Below are positions 25,452 to 32,915 of a DNA stretch of 64,000 bases, piece after piece. A model generated the notes under the pieces. That model was given only the letters and a program-made list of their open reading frames with translations, searched no databases and was not told where the DNA came from. Numbering within the stretch: the first letter of the stretch is position 1; every line of letters starts with the position of its first letter. The translations under genes and the position numbers were made by a program. Source of the DNA: Nocardia harenae NBRC 108248 (GTDB lineage: Bacteria; Actinomycetota; Actinomycetes; Mycobacteriales; Mycobacteriaceae); NCBI RefSeq assembly GCF_001612885.1, contig NZ_BDBH01000005.1, positions 124,001 through 188,000 on the forward strand, given 5' to 3'.

Positions 25452-26671
25452 CGGACGGCTCTGCCATCACGGTCACGAAGGTTCTGAACTGGAATGTCAG
25501 CTCGGGCGAGCGGCTTCCCACCGAGCTCGACTCACTCGCCAACACCATCGAGACCGACGTCGAAGCGGCCAGCCGCGACGTCCAGAACTCTCGCGACTAC
25601 TTCGACGGTGAAGCGGGCGACGCCCTCCGCACCCGCTTCGACACCGAACGCAGAGATGCCCTGGCCACGGTGGACGCGATCACCTCGATAACAGCACCCA
25701 TTCGGGAGGTTGCCGGCATTTTCCGATCAGCGAAGACGGCGATCGTCGATACGGTTCGCGAGATCGAGGCATCCGATTACGAACTCTTCTACACCGAGGA
25801 TGGCCAGGTGCTGTCGAGGAAATCGGTGCTGGAATGGATGACCGGCAACCTGCTCACCGGCCTGACCCAGTCGCTCTCCGTCGAGCGAACCCGCAGCGCC
25901 CTCCAGGCCAGACTGCAGGGCGCGCTGAACGACATCTGGACGGCCGATCTCACCTACAACGCCAAGCTGAACATGGTGCTGGAGGGCTTGCCGGAGGCCG
26001 TCCGGGAAGCGCTGATCCCGATCCCGAGCGACCCCGAACTCGCCCGGATCCTGCGCGACTATCAGGTGAACGCGTCGGACACGACGGTCGTCTTCCCCTC
26101 AGGCACTCTCCTGGACATGATTCGCCTGTATGCCCCGGATTTCCAACCGAAGGCGATGACGCAGGAAGAGGCTGCCGCGCTGGCGCTACTCGCTGCCCAG
26201 CCGCCGGATGGACCGCTGAATCTGAAAACCTTCTACGCCATCCAGGACGAGGCACAAGCGGTCGCAGAGACCGCCTTTCCCGAACTCAACGAGACCAGCA
26301 CCAAGGTCGCGCTGGCGGACGGCCACGCCGACGCATTCCGCCACATGTATTGGAACGCGCGAATGACCCAGGAGTTCGGACCGGAATGGACGACCACCTT
26401 TACCAGCGCGCACGAGATGGTCGGAAGCAATCCCGCTGCCCGCGAGGCAATGGACCTCTACAACAACCAACTGGGCCGGGAAATCGGAACCCAGAATATG
26501 AACGCCACCCCGGAAGAGTTGCAGCAGAAAGTTCGCGAGGCCATCGACAGCAACAGAGCGGTAGTCATTCAGTCGGTTCCAGACGGGAGACAAATCACAT
26601 TCAGCAATTCGGCCGAGCCCGGCAATACCGCGACTCCGCCCGGAGCCGACCTACCACTCGGAGGGAATTGA
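25448..26671 (+). CDS. WXG-type protein with C-terminal DUF6973 domain, candidate type VII toxin
   Basis: The 407-residue product has three parts. Residues 1-110 form a WXG100-like helical hairpin, with YFDGEAGDALRTRF at the turn. Residues 110-260 are a helical linker. Residues 285-350 match a DUF6973-type domain: GHADAFRH (293 and 299 histidines), YWNARMT, SAHE (320-323) and DLYNNQLGR. The domain occurs at the C terminus of polymorphic-toxin-like proteins; its activity is not established to my knowledge. The conserved His/Asp/Glu set suggests a hydrolase. The GTG start is coupled to the EspC-like gene and a lipoprotein gene follows one base after the stop, the usual place for an immunity gene. 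Confidence 0.8.
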   Translation: MTDGSAITVTKVLNWNVSSGERLPTELDSLANTIETDVEAASRDVQNSRDYFDGEAGDALRTRFDTERRDALATVDAITSITAPIREVAGIFRSAKTAIVDTVREIEASDYELFYTEDGQVLSRKSVLEWMTGNLLTGLTQSLSVERTRSALQARLQGALNDIWTADLTYNAKLNMVLEGLPEAVREALIPIPSDPELARILRDYQVNASDTTVVFPSGTLLDMIRLYAPDFQPKAMTQEEAAALALLAAQPPDGPLNLKTFYAIQDEAQAVAETAFPELNETSTKVALADGHADAFRHMYWNARMTQEFGPEWTTTFTSAHEMVGSNPAAREAMDLYNNQLGREIGTQNMNATPEELQQKVREAIDSNRAVVIQSVPDGRQITFSNSAEPGNTATPPGADLPLGGN

Positions 26672-26672
26672 T

Positions 26673-27206
26673 ATGCGAGTCCCCGCCATCCTGCTCGCAG
26701 CACTGACCACCGCGGCGATGCTGGCGAGTTCGGGATGCCAACTGATCGGCAACGAGTCGAGCGGTCCGACCTGCTCCTCGCAGGAGTTCAGCCTCGTGAA
26801 ACACCCCGCGCTACTCGGTGACCGGAAAGGCCTGGTCAGAGCCTTCGACGAAGCCGTGCAACAGCAGCTGCAATCCGCGACGATGGCGGAGATGGTGCAA
26901 CGCGCCGGATGGACGATGGACTGGGACCGAGCCATCTACATCGGCACGGGTACGACCGATGCTCGCCTCAAAGAGCGGGCCGGCGTCGATCTCGAACTGG
27001 CGTGCTTCACGTCCCTTCCGCAAGAAAGTAGTAACTCCGATCTCGCGAGCCCGTACGTCACGCTCTTCCTGTCGGAGGGGAAGCCTGTTCAGGCCGAATG
27101 GTGGTACGGCCAGAATCCTCGCTTGGATTTCGGCGAACGAGAGTTCCTGACTCCGGACACGACCTTCTACTTCGACCCCAACCCAGGTGTCATGGTCGCG
27201 CAGTAA
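26673..27206 (+). CDS. Putative lipoprotein, candidate immunity protein
   Basis: The 177-residue protein has an N-terminal signal (about residues 1-20, ending LASSGC) that reads as a lipobox with the lipidated Cys near residue 20. The mature part is mixed alpha/beta, with FDEAVQQQLQSATMAEMVQRAGW as a long helix, and contains two further cysteines. The ATG follows the stop of the DUF6973 gene after one base, so both are co-expressed. Surface-anchored lipoprotein immunity is known for some secreted toxins; here it is inferred from position only. No family is recognised. Confidence 0.7.
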   Translation: MRVPAILLAALTTAAMLASSGCQLIGNESSGPTCSSQEFSLVKHPALLGDRKGLVRAFDEAVQQQLQSATMAEMVQRAGWTMDWDRAIYIGTGTTDARLKERAGVDLELACFTSLPQESSNSDLASPYVTLFLSEGKPVQAEWWYGQNPRLDFGEREFLTPDTTFYFDPNPGVMVAQ

Positions 27207-27244
27207 CAATAGATTCGACATTCTATTGCAGTGGTGGCTGGGCG

Positions 27245-27571
27245 ATGTCAGGCGGGCCGCTGCAGGTCGCCGCCAGTTCAACACGGGCCGGCCGCCCGGT
27301 GGACGTCGTGGACTACGACCTGAGCCGCGTCACCGGCGCCCAGCAGTACCTCCCCGGCTACCGCGGCCAGGCACGGCTCCTCATCGACCCGCACCAGCGC
27401 ACCATCCTCGGCGCCACCTTCGCCGGCCCCGGCACCGCGGAACTCCTGCACTCCGCGACCATCGCCATCACCGCCGGAATCCCGATCGACCGCCTCTGGC
27501 ACGCCGTCCCGCCCTTCCCGACCATCAGCGAGGTGTGGCTGCGCCTCCTGGAGACCTATCGCGACCGCTGA
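27245..27571 (+). pseudogene. C-terminal remnant of a pyridine nucleotide-disulfide oxidoreductase
   Basis: About 108 residues match the C-terminal dimerisation domain of dihydrolipoamide dehydrogenase/mercuric reductase-like flavoproteins: RPVDVVDYDLSRVTGA, then ILGATFAGPGTAELL and PTISEVWLRLLETY. The FAD and NAD domains and the redox-active CxxxxC are missing; upstream sequence belongs to the toxin-like cassette. A few residues around LQVAASSTRAG also look deleted. This is a truncated gene, probably cut when the cassette entered or through an associated deletion. Its end overlaps the convergent whiB gene by 47 bases. Confidence 0.8.
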
Positions 27572-27812
27572 TCCGCCTCCGCTCCCGCCCCGAAAGCCCG
27601 CCCCAGATCCCGAACCGCTCATCCTTGGCGATGGCGTACTCCAGGCAGCGCTGCCGCACCCCGCACCCGGCGCAGATGCGTTTGGCGTCGCGCGCCGATT
27701 CGCCCTGGCTCGGGAAGAAGGCGTCGGGGTCGGTCTGCGCGCACAGTCCGTCGGCTCGCCACGACAGTTCCTCGAAGGCGGTGTCGCACGAGGTGGAGAG
27801 CATTGTCGTCAT
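27525..27812 (-). CDS. WhiB-family iron-sulfur transcription regulator
   Basis: The 95-residue protein has the four cysteines of the [4Fe-4S] cluster: one in GLCAQTDPDAFF and three in ICAGCGVRQRCLEY, followed by the FGIWGGLSGRERR turn used for binding the primary sigma factor. The basic C-terminal tail (RRRISGRDR) would contact DNA. Spacing and the GIWGG motif are closest to the WhiB2/WhmD type, but the subgroup is uncertain. ATG 27812 is chosen at the start of the conserved region; no strong ribosome site is seen. It is convergent with the flavoprotein remnant. Confidence 0.9.
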   Translation of the reverse strand: MTTMLSTSCDTAFEELSWRADGLCAQTDPDAFFPSQGESARDAKRICAGCGVRQRCLEYAIAKDERFGIWGGLSGRERRRISGRDRSPGGAATPR

Positions 27813-27915
27813 GCTGTGAACTTTCGCCGATCCGGGGTCCGGCGTCGCCACCGCTGACAGGGGATTCCGGTGGCGGCTCTCCCCCATTCGGAATACCTGC
27901 TACCCGGAATGCGGG

Positions 27916-28182
27916 CTACGGCTCGAGGAACAGGCACTCGTTCGGGAGCCGCGGCGTCTCGTGTGCACCGTACGCGGCGATGCGGACGTGTTCCGCGAGG
28001 CGGTGGCGTTGCAGGTCGCAGACGAAGATGAGGGCGGCGGTGAGGCAGGCGACGAAGTGGAATTCGAGTCCGCCGAGGGTGAGGGTTAGCCAGATGTCGG
28101 GTTCGTCCGGGTGTGGGGAGGTCGGGGCTGAGCCGTTGCGGCCGGTGTGGGCTTGGTCGTTCGCGGTGCGGTGAGGGGGCAT
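27916..28182 (-). CDS. Small hypothetical protein
   Basis: The 88-residue product has a polar N terminus of about 30 residues and a more regular core (LTLGGLEFHFVACLTAALIF, then CDLQRHRLAEHVRIAAYG). The ATG is preceded by a GGAGG box about ten bases upstream. It lies downstream of, and in the same orientation as, the 150-residue gene that follows in this list. No family is recognised. Codon use is normal for the genome, and alternative long frames on the other strand look like shadows, but support is moderate only. Confidence 0.55.
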   Translation of the reverse strand: MPPHRTANDQAHTGRNGSAPTSPHPDEPDIWLTLTLGGLEFHFVACLTAALIFVCDLQRHRLAEHVRIAAYGAHETPRLPNECLFLEP

Positions 28183-28284
28183 TGGGGACGCCTCCGTGGA
28201 CTGGGGTGTTGGAGCGCTTTCCGTGGGGTTGGGGTGGCAATCGGGCGAAGGGGTCTTGCGGGCAGGGGGAGGGCGGTGGTTCGT

Positions 28285-28737
28285 TCAGCGGTGGGTGCGG
28301 GGGTGGCACCAGCGGATTGCGTCGACGATCCAGTCCCTGGTGGGGAGGTAGGTGTCGGTGGGTGGGACGACCCACGTGCGGTGCGCGGTGCTGGGCGTGG
28401 GCAGGGGGAAGGTCGCGGCGTCGGTGATTCCGACGTTGGCCGCGGCGAGTTCGAGGTCGGCGCAGGTTTCGAGGGGGCCGACTCGGGCGAGGAACATCCA
28501 CCGTCCGCTGAGAGCGGACGACGAGACGGGCCCGCACCGTCCCGGTACCTCATCCATGCGTCGTTGCACAGCGGCGCCGAGGTGTGGTGGTGTGGTGACC
28601 ACACAGAAGTCGTCGCCGCTGGCCCGGATGGTGTTCACCCCGCCGGCGCTGACGAAGGCCGGGATGCCGCACACTTCGCGGTAGTAGTCGCAGAGCTCTT
28701 CCAGCGTCGTCTCCCACGGTGGCACGGCGACATACAT
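28285..28737 (-). CDS. Hypothetical protein, 150 residues
   Basis: The product begins MYVAVPPWETTLEELCDYYRE at an ATG with a GAGGGGGAA ribosome site; a longer upstream frame has no comparable site. It shows alternating strands and helices, with VVTTPPHLGAAVQRRM and GRWMFLARVGP in the middle and a Trp-rich end (TRDWIVDAIRWCHP). No signal peptide, membrane segment or known motif is seen. It is divergent from the XRE regulator gene at 28994 with 256 bases between them, so it may be a target or partner of that regulator. Function unknown. Confidence 0.7.
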   Translation of the reverse strand: MYVAVPPWETTLEELCDYYREVCGIPAFVSAGGVNTIRASGDDFCVVTTPPHLGAAVQRRMDEVPGRCGPVSSSALSGRWMFLARVGPLETCADLELAAANVGITDAATFPLPTPSTAHRTWVVPPTDTYLPTRDWIVDAIRWCHPRTHR

Positions 28738-28993
28738 TCGGTTTCCCCCTCGGTTGCTGGCCCACGGATGCGAGGGCGCCCGGCCCCGGACCGGGGCAGT
28801 GGGTCCGGTGTGCGGGAGGAACCCCTGACGTTCCTTCCGGGCCGGGCGCCGGGGACAGAAGACCGCATCGGTGGGCGCGTTTCGAGGGTGTCCGGATGAT
28901 CCGGGGCAATCGTTCTGATCGCCCTGACGCATCTCCAGATATGATGTAAACCGTTGTGTATGAGGAGTTTTCCTTCATCCAAAGGGGAGATCT

Positions 28994-29932
28994 GTGGCAT
29001 CCAAAAATAGGGGCCCCAGTGTTCAAAACGGGGAATCCAAAAGTGCGGGGCGGCCTGACGCTCACGCGGGGTCGACGGTGCCGCGCAGGCAGTTGGGACG
29101 GCACCTGCGCGAGCTACGACAGGAGTCCGGACTAACGATTGCGGAGGTTGCTCGTCTCATCGAGCGCGGCGCCGGGACGGTGCAGCGGCTCGAAACTGGT
29201 ACACCGCATCGCATCCGGTTGCTCGACATCGAGGCGCTGTGCCGGGTACTGCACGCCGATCGGACAATGACCGAGGCCCTGATGGGGTTGGCTCGGCAAG
29301 GCAACGATCGGAGCTGGTGGCACGAGTACGGCGACCTCATTCCGGAAGCCTTCAGCGTCTACATCGGCCTGGAAGCGGCCGCCGCCTCGTCGACCTCGTT
29401 CAGCACCATCGTCCCCGGCTTATTCCAGACGCCGTCGTACGCCGAAGTCATGCTCCGCACTGCCTATCCGGACAACGACTCCGCAGACATCTCCCGGCGG
29501 GTGCAGATACGCCTACATCGGCAGAAACTCGTCACCCGAACCTGGCGTCCGTTGCACGTGACCGAACTGCTGGATGAGCACGCGCTACACCGGATCGTCG
29601 GAAGCCCGGCGATCATGTCGCAGCAACTTCGACACCTCGCGGACCTCAGCACTCGGGACAATATCGAGGTCAGGGTCGTGCCGTTCAGCTCAGCGCTCCC
29701 GCTGGGCGAGGTCGTCGGCCCCTTCGGCATCCTCGACTTCAAGCAAGACGCGAGAGGCGTGAGCGAACCCTCGACCGTGCACATCGAAGGCTTCACGGGA
29801 GCGCTGTATCTGGAACACGCCGAGACGGTGGAGCGTTACCGCATGGCCCACCAGGCACTGAGCCGCGTAGCGTTGAATCCGCAGCAAACACGCGACCTGC
29901 TCCGGCAGGCAGCAAGGAGGTATGCGCAATGA
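28994..29932 (+). CDS. XRE-family regulator with DUF5753 (WhiJ-like)
   Basis: The 312-residue protein has an N-terminal HTH (LGRHLRELRQESGLTIAEVARLIERGAGTVQRLE) at about residues 34-68 and a DUF5753 domain with the signatures SFSTIVPGLFQTPSYA and ALYLEHAETVERY. These regulators occur in many copies in actinobacteria next to a small DUF397 protein; WhiJ of Streptomyces is the best-known member. The ATG of the DUF397 gene overlaps its stop by four bases. The pair probably acts as a switch with a cognate small partner. Target genes are unknown. Confidence 0.9.
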   Translation: MASKNRGPSVQNGESKSAGRPDAHAGSTVPRRQLGRHLRELRQESGLTIAEVARLIERGAGTVQRLETGTPHRIRLLDIEALCRVLHADRTMTEALMGLARQGNDRSWWHEYGDLIPEAFSVYIGLEAAAASSTSFSTIVPGLFQTPSYAEVMLRTAYPDNDSADISRRVQIRLHRQKLVTRTWRPLHVTELLDEHALHRIVGSPAIMSQQLRHLADLSTRDNIEVRVVPFSSALPLGEVVGPFGILDFKQDARGVSEPSTVHIEGFTGALYLEHAETVERYRMAHQALSRVALNPQQTRDLLRQAARRYAQ

Positions 29933-30129
29933 AAGCCGACTTCGCCAGTGCCAGCTGGTTCAAATCCTCTAAGAGCGGCAACATCGACTGCGTCGAGGTC
30001 GCCTTCGCGGGAACTCAGGTCGGGGTCCGAGACTCGAAGGACATCACGAGCGGACACCTGACCTTCCCTGCCAGCGCCTGGGGCGTCTTCACCAGCGGGA
30101 TCGCACGCGGCGACTTCGACGAGGCGTAG
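29929..30129 (+). CDS. DUF397 protein, partner of the XRE regulator
   Basis: The 66-residue DUF397 protein has the usual WFKSSKSGNIDCVEVAF motif at the N terminus, VGVRDSKD in the middle and the FPASAWGVFTSGI end. It starts in a four-base ATGA overlap with the DUF5753 gene. Such proteins are thought to modulate the cognate WhiJ-like regulator. A strong hairpin at 30140-30175 follows, so the operon probably ends here. Confidence 0.9.
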   Translation: MKADFASASWFKSSKSGNIDCVEVAFAGTQVGVRDSKDITSGHLTFPASAWGVFTSGIARGDFDEA

Positions 30130-30139
30130 CGGCTCTACC

Positions 30140-30175
30140 GGAAGCCCGGCTCCCATCGAACGGAGCCGGACTTCC
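30140..30175 (+). terminator. Hairpin terminator after the XRE-DUF397 pair
   Basis: GGAAGCCCGGCTCC and GGAGCCGGACTTCC form a 14-base stem with one mismatch and an eight-base loop, 11 bases after the DUF397 stop. There is no T run, as is usual in this group. The remaining 200 bases up to the ParA-like gene contain no supported gene; they become richer in A/T. Confidence 0.7.
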
Positions 30176-30376
30176 GCCCTCCCAGCGACCGACGCCTCTT
30201 CGCAATGGGCGCGATTCGAAGACGGTCGAACGCCGCACCGCCTCCTCGACTTCGAGTGTCTCCTCCAGTCCTAGAGCGACTTAATGCTTTCCAGTCAACA
30301 AGCAGACTGAGCACTATAGATCCAGCACCATCAGGGCTATAGCGTGAGTCGCGCGACGTTTCGGCGACACAGCACG

Positions 30377-30382
30377 TACGAT
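30377..30382 (+). promoter_or_regulatory. Putative -10 element of the ParA-SIR2 operon
   Basis: TACGAT ends seven bases before GTG 30390, with no ribosome site between. A leaderless transcript carrying both genes is suggested. Confidence 0.4.
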
Positions 30383-30389
30383 CACACCC

Positions 30390-31391
30390 GTGGTGACATC
30401 GATTGCTTTCTTCAACAACAAGGGTGGTGTCGGAAAGACAACGCTCGCATGTAATTTTGCCGCTTACCTGGCCGAGCAGGATCTAGCGGTGATCGTGGCG
30501 GACTGCGATCCCCAGTCCAATGCCACTCAACTACTCTTGAAAGATGAAGTTTGGGAGACAATCTACGAGGATCGCGATAACTCAGAACGGCGCACACTTC
30601 TGCGGGCACTTCGTCACATACGCGCCGGAGATTCGGGTGTCGATACAAACATAGAGCTACATGAATCCGATCGTTTTAAAGTTAGAGTCCTCGCCGGGCA
30701 CCCTTCTTTGTCAGCGATCGAGGACCGATTGAGTGCCTCATGGGCAGAATTCGCCTCTGGATACCTCGGTGGAGCACGGCGATCACTTTGGGTTCGGGAT
30801 CTTGTTTCGTCATTGACCGCAGACGTAGTCATTTTCGATCTGGGACCAAGCCTGGGGGCACTGAATCGAAGCGTTTTAATTGGCAGCGATTACTTCTTCA
30901 CTCCCGTCGCTCCGGACCTTTTCAGTCTTTACGCACTTGAGAACATCGGTGAATGGCTAGACGGGTGGACTAGCCATTATCGCGGTTACGTTGATCGCCT
31001 TGAAGCAACCGAGGAACAGCGCACAGAACATCAAATAAACTCCTCTCTTCCGGTGGCCCAGGGCTGGGCTGGGTACAGCATTCAACAGTACGTCGCAAAG
31101 ACTTCTGGCGGAAAAATCCGCAGCGTGCAGGCCTACGATCATTACAAAAATGAGATTCCCAAACGCGCAACCAAACTGCAGAAATTTGAGGCTACTTCAC
31201 TGACAACCCGAGAGGTGGGTGTCGTCCCCAACATGTTCTCAATGATACCGATGTCGCAGACCGCCCATGCGCCCATCACAGCCCTGACGACCGGGGATGG
31301 CGTCCGGGGGGCACAGGTTACTCAACAGAAACGATACGTCGAACAACTCAAGCAGATGTTTGACCGCCTCAAGACCAATGCCGCCCTGTGA
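30390..31391 (+). CDS. ParA/MinD-type ATPase, paired with a SIR2 protein
   Basis: The 333-residue P-loop ATPase has the deviant Walker A motif KGGVGKTT at residues 11-18, ADCDPQSNATQ near residue 38 (Walker A') and VVIFDLGPSLGALNRS (Walker B). No DNA-binding extension and no ParB gene are present, so plasmid partition is unlikely. The C-terminal third is a helical region. The stop overlaps the GTG of the SIR2-domain gene by four bases, so the products are made in series and probably act together. The gene is clearly richer in A/T than its surroundings, which suggests recent transfer. A regulatory or sensing ATPase of an anti-phage system is the working idea. Confidence 0.85.
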   Translation: MVTSIAFFNNKGGVGKTTLACNFAAYLAEQDLAVIVADCDPQSNATQLLLKDEVWETIYEDRDNSERRTLLRALRHIRAGDSGVDTNIELHESDRFKVRVLAGHPSLSAIEDRLSASWAEFASGYLGGARRSLWVRDLVSSLTADVVIFDLGPSLGALNRSVLIGSDYFFTPVAPDLFSLYALENIGEWLDGWTSHYRGYVDRLEATEEQRTEHQINSSLPVAQGWAGYSIQQYVAKTSGGKIRSVQAYDHYKNEIPKRATKLQKFEATSLTTREVGVVPNMFSMIPMSQTAHAPITALTTGDGVRGAQVTQQKRYVEQLKQMFDRLKTNAAL

Positions 31392-32263
31392 GCTCAATAA
31401 GCGAATGGCCGAACGAGGTAATCACCCATGCGGTCCGCAGGAATCTCACTATCTTTGTCGGCGCGGGCATATCGGCATCTTGCACCAATACAGCAGGCAA
31501 GAATCCCCCTAGTTGGCCAGATCTTCTGCGCAAAGTCGCGGACCAAATCAGCGTCGATGAGCGCCGCACAGAACTCGACACCTTGATCGAAAACAGCCGT
31601 CTCGTGGAGGCAGCGGAGCTACTGAAAATCGATGCACGCAGCCGTTCGCGCGATCAAGACATGCTCAGCGCCATCAAGGCGTTGGTCGATGGCGAACGGG
31701 GAAATTTATTTACCGGCAGCAAATGGCACGAGGCGATTGTCCGAGCAGAGCCGCAAGTAATTGTCACTACCAATTATGACAAAATCCTCGAACGGGCGAC
31801 CTTCTCGGGTTATGCAGTACACGAGTACACTTCCAAAACGGTCGCCGCTGATGTGCGACGAGACACCCCTGTTCTACTTAAGATTCATGGTTCGGTTGAT
31901 CGCATTGAAGACATCGTGCTTAGTCGCAGAGACTATACCGACGTCCGAAGCAATGGGGCCCATGCGATGGAGACGCTTCACGCCTTACTATTGACCCGCC
32001 CAGCGCTGTTGCTAGGTTACCGACTCCACGACCCAGACATACAACTAATTCTAGAGAATATCTTCGGCAGCCGGAATCAAACTCCGGCGCACTACATGCT
32101 CGCCCCCAGCAGCATTCCAGACTATGAACGAGATGTTCTCACCTATTCTTACGGAGTAAATGTCATACCCTATCCAGATGGCGACTACGCGGAAGCGCTC
32201 CGGCTTTTCGAAACCCTGGCTGACCAGGTAGCAGCAACACCGCCGAGTCCAGGTTGGGCCTGA
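31388..32263 (+). CDS. SIR2-like domain protein, putative NADase effector
   Basis: The 291-residue protein is almost entirely a SIR2_2 domain: GAGIS at residues 25-29 (NAD loop), TTNYD with the catalytic Asn near 129, and KIHGSVD with the catalytic His at 167. These residues are the ones needed for NAD hydrolysis in defence SIR2 proteins such as ThsA and the SIR2-Argonaute partners. No second effector or sensor domain is present, so the coupled ParA-like ATPase is the likely partner. The low-GC composition matches that gene. It ends about 60 bases before a broken transposase. The biochemical role is predicted from motifs only. Confidence 0.88.
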   Translation: MSSISEWPNEVITHAVRRNLTIFVGAGISASCTNTAGKNPPSWPDLLRKVADQISVDERRTELDTLIENSRLVEAAELLKIDARSRSRDQDMLSAIKALVDGERGNLFTGSKWHEAIVRAEPQVIVTTNYDKILERATFSGYAVHEYTSKTVAADVRRDTPVLLKIHGSVDRIEDIVLSRRDYTDVRSNGAHAMETLHALLLTRPALLLGYRLHDPDIQLILENIFGSRNQTPAHYMLAPSSIPDYERDVLTYSYGVNVIPYPDGDYAEALRLFETLADQVAATPPSPGWA

Positions 32264-32327
32264 CTGCTTGGAGCTCCCAACGAGATTGTAGGGATGGGCG
32301 GCGAGTGTCGTTGTCGTGCAGCATGTT

Positions 32328-32845
32328 CGGTCGTTGCAGCACCTCGGATCGTGGACGACGAGTTGTGGGCAGTAATCGGACCGCTATCGCCGATCAAACC
32401 GGTCAAAACACCCGGCCCAGCGAGGATGGACACCGTCTGGTGTTCCAGGGCATCCTGTTCGTGCTCTTCACCGGCACCGGATGGAAAGACCTGCTCCAGG
32501 AACTCAGATTCGGATCGGGGATGACCCGCTGGCGCCGAGGATGGGACTGGACCGAAGCTGGCGTCTTGGACCGCATGCACCAAGCGATGCTCGATAACTA
32601 CAACACCGCCGGGCTGATAAACTTTGGCCAGGTCATCGCCGACGCCTCACACACCCGAGGAAAAGGGGGGCGCCGAGACAGGGCCGAGCTTGGTCGACCG
32701 CGCCAAGACCAGCTCAAACACCGCATCCTGACCTTCGACAACGGAGTCCCGCTGGTCCTAGGACCTGACCGCGCGGTCAACCTCAACGACCACCTGATGC
32801 TCCCGCACCTGCTCGACCAAGTGCACCCGCTACGAGGCCAGCCGA
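32328..32845 (+). pseudogene. Degenerate IS5-family transposase fragment
   Basis: The N-terminal half of an IS5-type transposase is recognisable but split between two frames: IVDDELWAVIGPLSP in one, then after a shift near 32440 LVFQGILFVLFTGTGWKDL, GSGMTRWRRGWDWTEAGV and NFGQVIADASHTR in another. The C-terminal half, with the remaining catalytic acidic residues, is absent; the match ends near HPLRGQP. No terminal inverted repeats were identified. It is a dead remnant between the ParA-SIR2 operon and the restriction-modification genes. Confidence 0.8.
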
Positions 32846-32903
32846 CGTGTAACACGGTCCTACCGTCGGCCGGGCAGCGGGAACCTCCGCACGCCGGTTG
32901 CGA

Positions 32904-32909
32904 TACGTT
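32904..32909 (+). promoter_or_regulatory. Putative -10 element of the GIY-YIG gene
   Basis: TACGTT ends six bases before GTG 32916. The position supports that codon as the start and a leaderless transcript for the nuclease gene. Confidence 0.4.
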
Positions 32910-32915
32910 GACGGA

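Noticed and set aside
28086..28604. 172-codon minus-strand frame overlapping the 150-residue gene
   Set aside because: The product is a Pro/Ser/Thr/Arg low-complexity string; the overlapping frame has a ribosome site and normal composition.
30182..30376. Possible extra gene or partition site before the ParA-like gene
   Set aside because: No frame with coding character and no repeated parS-like palindrome was seen; only an A/T-rich promoter region is supported.
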